DNA from: Belnapia sp.
GTDB taxonomy: Bacteria; Pseudomonadota; Alphaproteobacteria; Acetobacterales; Acetobacteraceae
Assembly: GCA_028291445.1 (NCBI GenBank)
Contig: JAQGIA010000328.1
Coordinates: 1-16,456 of the forward strand
Direction: 5' to 3'
DNA length: 16,456 bases
Shown: in pieces, positions 7,040 through 13,984 of the stretch
How the letters are laid out: every line of letters starts with the position of its first letter
Numbering within the stretch: the first letter of the stretch is position 1
Notes under the pieces: model-generated
What the model saw: the letters and a program-made list of their open reading frames with translations, nothing else
What the model was told of the DNA's origin: nothing
Databases searched by the model: none
Made by a program: the position numbers and the translations under genes

Positions 7040-7077
7040 CCTTCCATGCCCAGTCAGCCGCCAGGACCCCCTGCCTC

Positions 7078-7638
7078 ATGCCGCCGTCGATGACCCAGGC
7101 CCAGGACGGGCCGCAGCCAGAGCCTGCCGCATCGGACCCGCACCGGGACCCGGTGACCGGGGCGGCTACCGAGGCTTCCCTGCTGCGCTTCATCGAGGCG
7201 GTGCTGGCGATGGCCGAACCAGTCGGGCCGCAGGTCGGCTTGCTTTGTCTCGAGATCGATGGGCTGGACCGCCTGCCCAGCCACCACGGCGACGCGCTTG
7301 GTGCGCTGGTGCGGGATGCCGTGCTGCTCGGCGTGGCGGACCGGCTGCATGAGCAGGTGCGCGGCCAGGATCTGGTGGGTCGGCTGGACGATGGCTTCGG
7401 GATTTGCCTGGCCGATATCTTCCCGGTGCAGGCGCAAGGCGCGGCGGAACGGCTGCTGCGGGTGATGCGGCACCTGCCGGTGCCGACCCCGGTCGGCGCG
7501 GTGCCGCTGACCTGCAGCATCGGCCTCGCGCTCAGCCGTGGCGGCGCGGAGGATACTGCGGCGCTGGTCAATCGGGCGCGGGCCCTGCGCCAGGCAGCCC
7601 GGCGCGGTGGCGGCGATGGGATCGTCACGGCGATATAA
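7078..7638 (+). CDS. degenerate GGDEF-domain protein, probably catalytically inactive
   Basis: The 186-aa protein aligns with the diguanylate cyclase fold: DPVTGAATEASLLRFIE (about 24-40) is the usual DxLTGLxNR entry, LLCLEIDGLDRL (about 55-66) matches the metal-binding DxDxFK strand, HHGDALGALVRDAVL (about 69-83) matches GHxxGDxxL, and LTCSIGLAL (about 144-152) matches the TxSiGvA strand. The signature loop is not GGDEF but a one-residue-shorter GRLDDGFGI (about 101-109), and the first metal Asp is Glu (E59). Synthesis of c-di-GMP is therefore unlikely; it may bind nucleotide or act as a scaffold. It has no sensory domain or membrane segment. The start is uncertain (second ATG at 7090) because neither has a good ribosome-binding site. 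Confidence 0.8.
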   Translation: MPPSMTQAQDGPQPEPAASDPHRDPVTGAATEASLLRFIEAVLAMAEPVGPQVGLLCLEIDGLDRLPSHHGDALGALVRDAVLLGVADRLHEQVRGQDLVGRLDDGFGICLADIFPVQAQGAAERLLRVMRHLPVPTPVGAVPLTCSIGLALSRGGAEDTAALVNRARALRQAARRGGGDGIVTAI

Positions 7639-7695
7639 GGGGCGGCGCGGCAGACGGCCATCGCCGCAGCCCTCGGCTCAGCCTATATTGCGCGG

Positions 7696-8355
7696 GTGAA
7701 CCTGCTCTCCCCACCCCGCGCGCGCTTGCCGATCGAGATCGTCTTCGACCTGGTCTGCCCCTGGTGCTTCCTCGGCATCCGTCGGCTGCGGCGGACCCTG
7801 CGGTCGCGCCCGGACGTGGCGGCCGAATTGCTGTGGCGGCCCTTCCTGCTGAATCCCGACCTGGCGCCTCAGGGGGTGCCGCGGCAGGACTACCTGGTGC
7901 GCAAATTCGGCGGCGAGGACCGCGCCCGGCGATTGCACGGCACCATCGCCGACCTCGGCCGGGCCGAGGGGATCGATTTCCGCTTCGAACGCATCCGCCG
8001 GGTACCGCATTCGCTCGACGCGCATCGGCTGGTCCGTTGGTCCGGGCGGTTCGGCGCCGCCGACCAGATGGTGGAGGCGATCTTCGAGGCCTATTTCACC
8101 CAGGGCGCGGATATCGGCGATGCGCATGTGCTGGGCGCCATCGCCAGCCAGCAGGGGCTGGACGGCGCGCTGGCCCGGCGCTTCCTCGCCACCGTGGCCG
8201 AGGTAGAGGCGGTGCATGCCGACAATCTCCGGGCGCATCGCCTGGGCATCAACGGGGTGCCCTGCTTCGTTGTCGCCGGCCGCAGCGCCATCGCCGGGGC
8301 GCAGGAGCCCGAGGTGCTGGAGCGCCTGCTGGACGTGGCGCTGGCCGCCGGCTGA
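7696..8355 (+). CDS. DsbA-family oxidoreductase, FrnE-like
   Basis: Cytosolic thioredoxin-fold protein of the FrnE/2-hydroxychromene-2-carboxylate isomerase-like group; these act as disulfide oxidoreductases or polyketide-related isomerases. The 219-aa protein has the CPWC active site (FDLVCPWCF, C21 and C24), WRPFLLNPD (about 48-56) typical of FrnE, a helical insert with VPHSLDAHRL (about 103-112), and the cis-Pro loop NGVPCFVVAG near the C-terminus. There is no signal peptide. The start is GTG at 7696. A TATATT box at 7684-7689 would place transcription initiation at or next to this GTG, so a leaderless mRNA is possible, though no -35 is visible. It follows the GGDEF gene by 57 nt and converges on the aldo/keto reductase with a 6-nt gap. 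Confidence 0.9.
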   Translation: MNLLSPPRARLPIEIVFDLVCPWCFLGIRRLRRTLRSRPDVAAELLWRPFLLNPDLAPQGVPRQDYLVRKFGGEDRARRLHGTIADLGRAEGIDFRFERIRRVPHSLDAHRLVRWSGRFGAADQMVEAIFEAYFTQGADIGDAHVLGAIASQQGLDGALARRFLATVAEVEAVHADNLRAHRLGINGVPCFVVAGRSAIAGAQEPEVLERLLDVALAAG

Positions 8356-8361
8356 GGCGGT

Positions 8362-9372
8362 TCAGCCCGTTGCCGAGAGCCGCCCCTCGATCGGGTATTG
8401 CGGATCATTGTAGCCCGGCGTCGAGGGATGCCCGGGCGGCACCAGCCCATCGACCAGCGCCTCGTCCGCCGCGGTGAAGCGATAGGTCAGCGCCGCCAGG
8501 TAGTCGTCGAGATGCGCCTCCGTCCGGGGCCCTACGATGGAAGCGGTGACCAGCCGGTTGTTCAGCACCCAGCCGATGGCGAAATGCGCGGCGGTCGTCC
8601 CCACCGACTCGGCATGCTTGCGGATCGTCTGAGCAATATCGAGCGACTCGGCGCGCAACTCGGTTTCCAGCATGCGCTTGTCCTGGCGGGCGGCGCGGCT
8701 GCCGGCCTCGGGCGCTTCGCCGGGGCGGTATTTCGCGGTCAGCACGCCGCGAGCGAGCGGGCTATAGGGCACGACGCCGAGGCCGTAATGCATCGCGGCG
8801 GGGATCTGCTCGACCTCCGGCTGGCGGTTCATGGCGTTGTAGTAGGGCTGGGAGACGATGGGCCGGTCGATGCCGATATCGTCGCATAGCCGGCAAATTT
8901 CGGCGATGCGCCAGGACCGGTAATTCGAGACGCCGAAGTGTCGGATCTTACCGGCGCGAACCAGCTCCGCCAGGGCACGGACCGTGGTCTCCAGCGGCGT
9001 CGCATGGTCTTCCTTGTGCAGGTACAGGATATCCACGAAATCGGTGCCGAGCCGCTTCAGACAGGCCTCGGCGCCCTGGATGACCCATTTGCGCGAGAGG
9101 CCACCCTCGTTGGGCCCCTTCCCCACCCTGTTGGCGATCTTGGTGGCCAGAATCCAGGCGTGACGGTTACCAGCGATAGCGGTGCCGACCACCTCCTCGG
9201 ACTTGCCGGCGTTGTAGGCATCGGCCGTGTCGAGGAAGTTGATGCCCGACTCGGAGGCCTTGGCGATCAGTCGGTGGCTGGTCGTTGTATCGGTCGGGCC
9301 GCCGAACATCATGGTGCCGAGGCAAAGCCGGCTGACCTTGATTCCACTGCGGCCGAGGATGCGATAATCCAT
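8362..9372 (-). CDS. aldo/keto reductase
   Basis: NADPH-dependent (beta/alpha)8 oxidoreductase that reduces aldehydes or ketones. The 336-aa length and N-terminus MDYRILGRSGIKVSRLCLGTM are typical of the bacterial AKR group related to YghZ/Tas. The catalytic tetrad is intact: D48 and Y53 (LDTADAY), K78 (ATK) and H119 (YLH). The cofactor-binding end shows GVSNYRSW, PYSPLARGVLT and SIVGPRTEAHL. The ATG at 9372 has GGGAG 8 nt upstream; this Shine-Dalgarno is part of the 3' arm of a 10-bp hairpin. The gene lies 50 nt downstream of dadA on the same strand and may be co-transcribed. Substrate unknown; the neighbouring deaminating dehydrogenase makes 2-oxo acids, but a link is only a guess. Confidence 0.93.
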   Translation of the reverse strand: MDYRILGRSGIKVSRLCLGTMMFGGPTDTTTSHRLIAKASESGINFLDTADAYNAGKSEEVVGTAIAGNRHAWILATKIANRVGKGPNEGGLSRKWVIQGAEACLKRLGTDFVDILYLHKEDHATPLETTVRALAELVRAGKIRHFGVSNYRSWRIAEICRLCDDIGIDRPIVSQPYYNAMNRQPEVEQIPAAMHYGLGVVPYSPLARGVLTAKYRPGEAPEAGSRAARQDKRMLETELRAESLDIAQTIRKHAESVGTTAAHFAIGWVLNNRLVTASIVGPRTEAHLDDYLAALTYRFTAADEALVDGLVPPGHPSTPGYNDPQYPIEGRLSATG

Positions 9373-9381
9373 GAGTGAGCT

Positions 9382-9415
9382 CCCGAGTCAGGGGTTCTGC
9401 TGACGCTGACTCGGG
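9382..9415 (-). promoter_or_regulatory. hairpin between dadA and the aldo/keto reductase covering the RBS
   Basis: CCCGAGTCAG (9382-9391) and CTGACTCGGG (9406-9415) form a perfect 10-bp inverted repeat with a 14-nt loop. In the minus-strand transcript it starts just past the dadA stop, and its 3' arm ends in CGGG, which runs directly into the GGGAG Shine-Dalgarno of the aldo/keto reductase gene. It could be a dadA terminator without a T-run, a processing or stability element, or a structure that limits translation of the downstream gene. Confidence 0.5.
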
Positions 9416-9422
9416 GAATTGG

Positions 9423-10682
9423 TCAAGCGCCAGCGTAGCGGGTCAATGCCAGATCATCGCTAATGATCTCAGGCTTCCGACCGGTGATGAGATCGGCCAG
9501 CAGCCGGCCGCTGCCGCAAGCCATGGTCCAGCCGAGGGTGCCATGGCCGGTGTTGAGATGCAGGTTGCGATAGCGGGTCGGGCCAACCACGGGCGTGCCG
9601 TCCGGGGTCATCGGACGAAGGCCGGTCCAGAAGCTGGCCTGGGCCAGATCCCCGCCCCGTGGAAACAGATCACCGACTGAATGGGCCAGGGTTTCCCGCC
9701 GTGGTTTGCGTAGTTTCAAAGAAAATCCAGCCAGTTCCGCAGTCCCTCCAACGCGAATTCTGTTACCGAGTCGGGTGATTGCCACCTTGAAAGTCTCGTC
9801 CATGACAGTGGAGATCGGTGCGGCGGATTCATCAGTAACGGGTAAGGTCAATGAATAACCCTTCACCGGATAGACTGGCACGAAGACGCCCAGCGGGCGC
9901 AGCAGGGCGGTCGAATAGCTGCCCAAGGCGACCACGTAGCTGTCGGCGGCGACGAGGCCCTGGTCGGTCCGCACCCCGGTGATGCGGTCACCCTCGGTCT
10001 CGAGCGCCTGGATGGTGACGCCCTGGCGGAACTCCACCCCGGCCTCGGCGGCAAGCGCTGCCAGGCGCTGGGTGAAGATATGGGCATCCCCCGTCTCGTC
10101 ACCCGGCAGACGCAGGCCGCCGACGTATTTGCCCGGGACCAGGGCCAGCGCCGGCTCGGCGCGGATGCAGCCGGCGGGATCGAGCAACTCGTAGGGCACC
10201 TTGAAATTATCCAGCACGGCGGTGTCCCCGCCCACCGCGTCAAGCTGCTTCTGGGTGCGGAACAGCTGTAGCGTTCCCTGGGTGCGCTGGTCGTATTCGA
10301 TGCCGGTTTCGTCGCGCAGGTCGCGCAGGCAATCCCGGCTGTATTCGGCGAGGCGGACCATGCGGGCCTTGTTGATGGCGTAGGCTTCCTCGGTGCAATT
10401 CGCCAGCATGCGGGCAAGCCAGGGGTAGAGCCCCCCGGTCGCCTGCGGCCAGAAGACCAACGGCCGGTGGCGCATCATCAGCCACTTCAGCGCCTTGATA
10501 GGGATGCCTGGGCCGGCCCAGGGGGCGGAATAACCCGGCGAGACCTGGCCGGCATTGGCGAAGCTGGTCTCCATGCCGGCGGCCGGCTGGCGATCCAGCA
10601 CCGTCACCTGATGGCCGGCTCGGGCGAGATACCAAGCGCTGGTCACACCGACCACGCCACTGCCCAGGATCACCACGCGCAT
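9423..10682 (-). CDS. dadA: D-amino acid dehydrogenase (FAD-dependent)
   Basis: DadA oxidises D-amino acids (classically D-alanine) to 2-oxo acids and ammonia, passing electrons to the respiratory quinone pool at the inner face of the membrane. The 419-aa protein has the Rossmann FAD motif [21 protein letters not shown] (GSGVVG, G7-G12) at its N-terminus, and family signatures [20 protein letters not shown] (about 37-56), [16 protein letters not shown] (about 127-142), the [15 protein letters not shown] stretch (about 194-208), and the C-terminal FAD contact [16 protein letters not shown] followed by [18 protein letters not shown] 10682 has GGAG 6 nt upstream. An alanine racemase gene (dadX), often beside dadA, is not in the window. 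The 270-bp region upstream is shared with the divergent MOSC gene. Confidence 0.95.
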   Translation of the reverse strand: MRVVILGSGVVGVTSAWYLARAGHQVTVLDRQPAAGMETSFANAGQVSPGYSAPWAGPGIPIKALKWLMMRHRPLVFWPQATGGLYPWLARMLANCTEEAYAINKARMVRLAEYSRDCLRDLRDETGIEYDQRTQGTLQLFRTQKQLDAVGGDTAVLDNFKVPYELLDPAGCIRAEPALALVPGKYVGGLRLPGDETGDAHIFTQRLAALAAEAGVEFRQGVTIQALETEGDRITGVRTDQGLVAADSYVVALGSYSTALLRPLGVFVPVYPVKGYSLTLPVTDESAAPISTVMDETFKVAITRLGNRIRVGGTAELAGFSLKLRKPRRETLAHSVGDLFPRGGDLAQASFWTGLRPMTPDGTPVVGPTRYRNLHLNTGHGTLGWTMACGSGRLLADLITGRKPEIISDDLALTRYAGA

Positions 10683-10780
10683 TGTCGTCTCCGCTTCACT
10701 CTGGTCTTCAAGTCGGTCCAGGCTTCAAGGTATCTGGGCCTAGGGTAGGTGCAGGTCATGCGAATTCCACGCCAGGCAAC

Positions 10781-10793
10781 CGCAGGACCTGCG
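10781..10793. promoter_or_regulatory. 13-bp palindrome in the dadA-MOSC divergent region
   Basis: CGCAGG-A-CCTGCG is a perfect 6+1+6 palindrome about 100 bp upstream of dadA. The same 270-bp region (10683-10952) has two copies of CTTGAAG on the minus strand (10729-10723 and 10712-10706), one 17 bp from the other, which may be a protein-binding repeat. No clear sigma-70 promoter for either gene could be assigned. A Lrp-type regulator would be expected for dadA, but no Lrp box is recognisable. Confidence 0.3.
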
Positions 10794-10910
10794 CCATTCG
10801 CCCGATATGCCGTATAGGGCAAGGACCCCTCCCCTCCGAAACGCCTCGGGGCCGCTATATGCTGCTGTCCCGAAGTGGCCACCCGCGATGCGGCGGATTA
10901 TGAGCTTATC

Positions 10911-10938
10911 CACCAGGCGATGCCGTCTTCGCCTGGTG
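10911..10938 (+). promoter_or_regulatory. 10-bp hairpin in the MOSC leader
   Basis: CACCAGGCGA (10911-10920) and TCGCCTGGTG (10929-10938) form a perfect stem with the 8-nt loop TGCCGTCT. It ends 14 nt before the ATG at 10953 and just upstream of the Shine-Dalgarno GGGAGG. It could be a protein-binding dyad at the promoter or an RNA element next to the ribosome-binding site. Confidence 0.45.
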
Positions 10939-10952
10939 AGCCGGGAGGGTTC

Positions 10953-11495
10953 ATGTCGGGACAGGTGGTGGCGGTGGCACGGGATGGCGCGCATCGCTTC
11001 GCCAAGCCCCTGGCGACGGAGATCACGCTGCTGGCCGGGCTCGGGGTGGCCGGGGATGCCCATGCCGGGGTGACGGTGCAGCACCGCTCCCGCGTCGCCC
11101 AGGACCCCAGGCAGCCCAACCTGCGCCAGTTGCATCTGATCCAGGCCGAACTGTTCGAGGAACTGACCGCGGCCGGCTTCCAGGTGGCGCCGGGCGAGCT
11201 TGGGGAGAATGTCACCACGCGGGGCATCGACCTCCTGGGCCTGCCGGTCGGGACGCTGCTGCGGCTGGGGGATGCGGCGGTGGTCGAGGTAACCGGGCTG
11301 CGCAATCCCTGCCGCCAGATCGAGCGCTGGCAGCCAGGGCTGCTGGCGGCCGTGCTCGGGCGGGATGCGGCGGGGCGGCTGGTGCGGAAGGCCGGCATCA
11401 TGGGGGTGGTGCTGGCGGGCGGCACGGTGCGGCCGGGCGATGCCGTCGTGGTGGATCTACCGCCGCCGCCGCACCGGCCGCTGGGCCCGGTCTGA
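10953..11495 (+). CDS. MOSC domain-containing protein
   Basis: MOSC domains derive from the molybdenum-cofactor sulfurase C-terminus and are thought to carry sulfur to metal centres; stand-alone members (YiiM-like) are linked to reduction of N-hydroxylated compounds. The 180-aa protein starts at ATG 10953, which has an excellent Shine-Dalgarno (GGGAGG, 4-nt spacing); a GTG at 10875 in frame is less likely. Visible motifs are GLGVAGDAHAG (about 29-39), QLHLIQAELFEEL (about 59-71), PGELGENVTTRGIDL (about 80-94), LPVGTLLRLGDA (about 97-108), the invariant Cys in GLRNPCRQIE (C120) and GIMGVVLAGGTVRPGD (about 148-163). It has no beta-barrel partner domain. Its stop is 3 nt before the mutarotase-like gene, implying one operon. 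Confidence 0.92.
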   Translation: MSGQVVAVARDGAHRFAKPLATEITLLAGLGVAGDAHAGVTVQHRSRVAQDPRQPNLRQLHLIQAELFEELTAAGFQVAPGELGENVTTRGIDLLGLPVGTLLRLGDAAVVEVTGLRNPCRQIERWQPGLLAAVLGRDAAGRLVRKAGIMGVVLAGGTVRPGDAVVVDLPPPPHRPLGPV

Positions 11496-11498
11496 GGG

Positions 11499-12365
11499 AT
11501 GGAGCCGGTCCGGATCGCCGCCGAGGGGCTGGCCGCCAGCATCAAGCCGGCCGGTGCCGAACTGTGCCGGCTGCAGGACCGGGCGGGGCGCGACTACCTC
11601 TGGAATGCCGGGCCGGCTTGGCCGCGGTACGCGCCGGTGCTGTTTCCCATCATTGGCCGGCTGGCGGGGGATGCCTATCGCCATGCCGGGCAAACCTATT
11701 CGATGCGCCAGCACGGCTTCGCCCGCGACCGCGACTTCAGGCTGGTCGCCCAGGCGACAGATCGCTGCACCTTCCGGCTGGAGGATGATGCCGCCAGCCG
11801 CGCCAGCTATCCCTTCGCCTTCGGGCTCGAACTGCATTATGCCGTCGCCGGCACCCGGCTGCGGGTGGAATACCGGCTGGAAAATCCCGGAAAGGCGCCG
11901 CTGCCGGCCTCGCTCGGGGCCCATCCGGCCTTCCGCTGGCCGCTGCCGGGCGCCGAAGGGCAACCGCATGCGCTGGACTTCGACCTGCCGGAGCCAGCGC
12001 CGGTGCGGCGGCTGGCGGCCGGGCTGCTGCGCCCGGCACCGCTGCCGAGCCCGGTCCAGGGCCGGCATCTGCCACTGGCCGAGGCGCTGTTCGCCGAGGA
12101 TGCGCTGATCCTGGATGGCATCGCCAGCCGTGGCCTGACCTATGGCCCGCCCGGCGGCCCCCGGCTGCGCTTCGACTTCGAGGGCTTTGACGTCCTCGGT
12201 CTGTGGTCGAAGCCCGGCGCCGGCTTCCTCTGCATCGAGCCCTGGTGCGGCTTCAGCAGCCCGGAAGGCTGGGACGGGGAATTCGCGGCCAAGCCGGGGA
12301 TGCTCTCGGTGCCGCCCGGCGGCAGCATCCGGGCGGCGTGGAGCCTGGCCCTGCCCACAGATTAG
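11499..12365 (+). CDS. aldose 1-epimerase family protein (LacX-like mutarotase)
   Basis: Family members interconvert alpha and beta anomers of hexoses. The 288-aa protein matches the LacX/COG2017 branch: PVLFPIIGRLAGDAY (about 46-60), the first catalytic His in RQHGFARDRDF (H72), the second His in SLGAHPAFRWP (H142), and the general base Glu in FLCIEPWCG (E247). The ATG at 11499 is only 3 nt after the MOSC stop and lacks a well-spaced Shine-Dalgarno (GAGGG touches the ATG), so translation is probably coupled to the upstream gene. The sugar substrate is unknown and the functional link to a MOSC protein is not obvious. Confidence 0.93.
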   Translation: MEPVRIAAEGLAASIKPAGAELCRLQDRAGRDYLWNAGPAWPRYAPVLFPIIGRLAGDAYRHAGQTYSMRQHGFARDRDFRLVAQATDRCTFRLEDDAASRASYPFAFGLELHYAVAGTRLRVEYRLENPGKAPLPASLGAHPAFRWPLPGAEGQPHALDFDLPEPAPVRRLAAGLLRPAPLPSPVQGRHLPLAEALFAEDALILDGIASRGLTYGPPGGPRLRFDFEGFDVLGLWSKPGAGFLCIEPWCGFSSPEGWDGEFAAKPGMLSVPPGGSIRAAWSLALPTD

Positions 12366-12400
12366 CCCTACCCGCGGATTAGCCTTGCCCACGGATCAGG
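12354..12400. repeat. 17-bp imperfect tandem repeat spanning the mutarotase stop
   Basis: Units at 12354-12370 (CCCACAGATTAGCCCTA), 12371-12387 (CCCGCGGATTAGCCTTG) and a partial third at 12388-12400 (CCCACGGATCAGG) differ at a few positions. The first contains the last three codons and the TAG stop of the mutarotase gene. The repeat fills the whole gap to tRNA-Arg. It looks like a local duplication; no terminator is seen here. Confidence 0.6.
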
Positions 12401-12477
12401 TGGCGCGCCCGGCAGGGTTCGAACCTGCGACATCGCGCTTAGAAGGCGCGTGCTCTATCCACCTGAGCTACGGGCGC
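12401..12477 (-). tRNA. tRNA-Arg(TCT)
   Basis: The 77-nt tRNA has acceptor stem GCGCCCG/CGGGCGC, D-arm AGCTCAGGTGGATAGAGC, anticodon stem CGCGC/GCGCG around the loop CTTCTAA (anticodon TCT), T-arm GCAGGTTCGAACCTGC, discriminator G and encoded CCA (12403-12401). It reads AGA/AGG codons. Its 5' end is only 7 nt downstream of the complex I subunit gene on the same strand, so it probably shares that transcript. Confidence 0.97.
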
Positions 12478-12484
12478 AAACCGT

Positions 12485-12796
12485 TCAGTGCGTCCAGTTG
12501 TCGGTCCGACCGAAGCGGAAGTTATCGGCATAGACCTTGGCCTTGATGCGGACCGGCTTGGGCTCCTCGACCTCATAGGCCAGGCCCTGCGCCTCGGCAT
12601 AGGCGATGGCGTCTTCCTTTGAGTCGAAATGCAGGCTGACCTGGGCATCGGTATCGCCCGAGCCCGCCCAGCCCATCAGCGGATCCAGCCGCTGGCGTTC
12701 ACCCGGCTCGAAGGCCAGGATCCAGCCATGGGAGCGCGCCCGGCCGGATTGCATCGCATTGCGGGGCGGGACGAAGATGCGGACGAGCTTCGGCAT
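12485..12796 (-). CDS. complex I accessory subunit, NDUFS4-like (ETC complex I subunit)
   Basis: NDUFS4 is the 18-kDa supernumerary subunit at the peripheral arm of NADH:ubiquinone oxidoreductase; it occurs in alphaproteobacteria and mitochondria and stabilises the NADH-binding module. The 103-aa protein matches along its full length: VRIFVPPRNAMQSGRA (about 5-20), FEPGERQRLDPLMGWAGSGDT (given by its ends FEPGE and GSGDT, about 30-50), QVSLHFDSKEDAIAYAEAQG (about 52-71), EEPKPVRIKAK (about 77-87) and the C-terminal YADNFRFGRTDNWTH. It is soluble. The ATG at 12796 has only a weak GGGA upstream. It sits 20 nt after tRNA-Pro and 7 nt before tRNA-Arg, all minus strand; the nuo operon itself is not in the window. 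Confidence 0.95.
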   Translation of the reverse strand: MPKLVRIFVPPRNAMQSGRARSHGWILAFEPGERQRLDPLMGWAGSGDTDAQVSLHFDSKEDAIAYAEAQGLAYEVEEPKPVRIKAKVYADNFRFGRTDNWTH

Positions 12797-12814
12797 GCGG
12801 GATTCCCAACAAGG

Positions 12815-12890
<76 letters not shown>

Positions 12891-12900
12891 ACGGAGCGGC

Positions 12901-12929
12901 AAACTAGGCGCCGCGCCGCGCCACGGCAA
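12901..12929 (-). promoter_or_regulatory. candidate promoter of the tRNA-Pro / complex I subunit / tRNA-Arg cluster
   Basis: On the minus strand TTGCCG (12929-12924), a 17-nt spacer and TAGTTT (12906-12901) precede the tRNA-Pro 5' end (12890) by 10 nt, which is the expected layout for a tRNA promoter. The -35 lies in the loop of the inverted repeat at 12911-12948. Confidence 0.5.
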
Positions 12930-12948
12930 CAGCCGAAGCGCGGCGCGG
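12911..12948 (-). terminator. GC-rich hairpin after the amino-acid-binding protein gene
   Basis: CCGCGCCGCGC (12911-12921) and GCGCGGCGCGG (12938-12948) form a perfect 11-bp stem with a 16-nt loop. On the minus strand it starts about 12 nt past the stop of the substrate-binding protein gene and is followed by CGCCTAGTTT, only moderately T-rich. It probably ends that transcript. It overlaps the candidate tRNA-Pro promoter. Confidence 0.5.
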
Positions 12949-12959
12949 TACCCAGATGC

Positions 12960-13979
12960 CTACCGCATCGGCCAGGAATACATCAACCCGCCCTCGGTCC
13001 AGAGCCGGTTCATCCCCCGCTCCAGCCCGATCGCGGTCTTTGGCCCAAGATGGCGCTCGAACAGCTCGCCGTAATTCCCGATCGCCCGGATGGCATTGTA
13101 GGCCCAGGCCGGATCCAGCTTCAGGGCATTGCCCAGCAGCGGGTCGACGCCGAGCAGCCGGCGGGTATCGGGGTTCGGGCTCGCCTTCATCGCTTCCAGA
13201 TTGGCGCTGGTGACCCCCAGCTCCTCCGCCTGGATCAGCGCCGATACGGTCCAGCGGACCACGTCGAACCATTCCTGGTCGTCGCGGCGGACCACCGGGC
13301 CATAGGGCTCCTTGCTGAAGCGCTGCGGCAGGATGACGTAGTCGCCCGGTTGCTGGAACTGGCTGCGCAGCGCGGCAAGCTGGGTCGCATCCGTGCCGAT
13401 CGCGTCGCAGCGCCCGGCCTGCAGCGAGGTGGCGCTGTCCTGCATGCGCTCCTGCAGCAGCGGGGTGAAGCGCAGCGCATTGGTGCGGAACCAGTCGGCG
13501 GTCACCAGCTCGTTCGTCGTGCCCGGCGAGAGGCAGATGGTCATCCCATCCATCCCCTTGGGGTCGGCGATATTGGCGTCCTTCCGCACCATGAAGCCAT
13601 GGCCGTCGTAGAGGTTCACCGTGACCATGCGCAGGCCGAGCGTGGTGTCGCGCGTCATGGTCAGGGTGGTCTGGCGGATCAGCACGTCGATCTCGCCCGA
13701 TTGCAGCGCGGTGAAGCGCTGCACCGCGGTCAGCGGGACGAAGCGGACCTTGGCCGGGTCGCCGAAGACCGCGGCGGCGAGGCCGCGGCAGAGATCGGCG
13801 TCCATGCCGCGCCAGGTGCCCTGGCTATCGGGCAGCGAGAAGCCGGCGACGCCGACATTCACGCCGCACAGCAGGGTCCCGCGCGCCTTGATGGCATCGA
13901 AGCCCGACCCGGCCTGGGCGGCGCCCGAAGCCAGGCCGAGCGCCAGTGCAGCGCCGGCGAGGAAGCGCCTGAGGGTCAT
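12960..13979 (-). CDS. amino acid ABC transporter substrate-binding protein, AapJ-like
   Basis: Periplasmic binding protein of the polar amino-acid (SBP_bac_3) family, closest in layout to AapJ of the general L-amino acid importer. The ATG at 13979 gives 339 aa with a clear signal peptide (MTLRRFLAGAALALG, cut near GAAQA). Motifs: RGTLLCGVNVGVAGFS (about 33-48), GMDADLCRGLAAAVFG (about 58-73), RFTALQSGEIDVLI (about 88-101), TTLTMTRDTTLG (about 104-115), and the second lobe DAIGTDATQLAAL. AapJ-type WNxIRxIGNYGE appears as YNAIRAIGNYGELFERHLG. A TTG nine bases upstream (13988) overlaps the NIPSNAP stop as TTGA and could be the true start; neither has a good Shine-Dalgarno. No permease or ATPase gene is adjacent, so it is an orphan binding protein here. 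Confidence 0.92.
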   Translation of the reverse strand: MTLRRFLAGAALALGLASGAAQAGSGFDAIKARGTLLCGVNVGVAGFSLPDSQGTWRGMDADLCRGLAAAVFGDPAKVRFVPLTAVQRFTALQSGEIDVLIRQTTLTMTRDTTLGLRMVTVNLYDGHGFMVRKDANIADPKGMDGMTICLSPGTTNELVTADWFRTNALRFTPLLQERMQDSATSLQAGRCDAIGTDATQLAALRSQFQQPGDYVILPQRFSKEPYGPVVRRDDQEWFDVVRWTVSALIQAEELGVTSANLEAMKASPNPDTRRLLGVDPLLGNALKLDPAWAYNAIRAIGNYGELFERHLGPKTAIGLERGMNRLWTEGGLMYSWPMR

Positions 13980-13984
13980 GGCGG

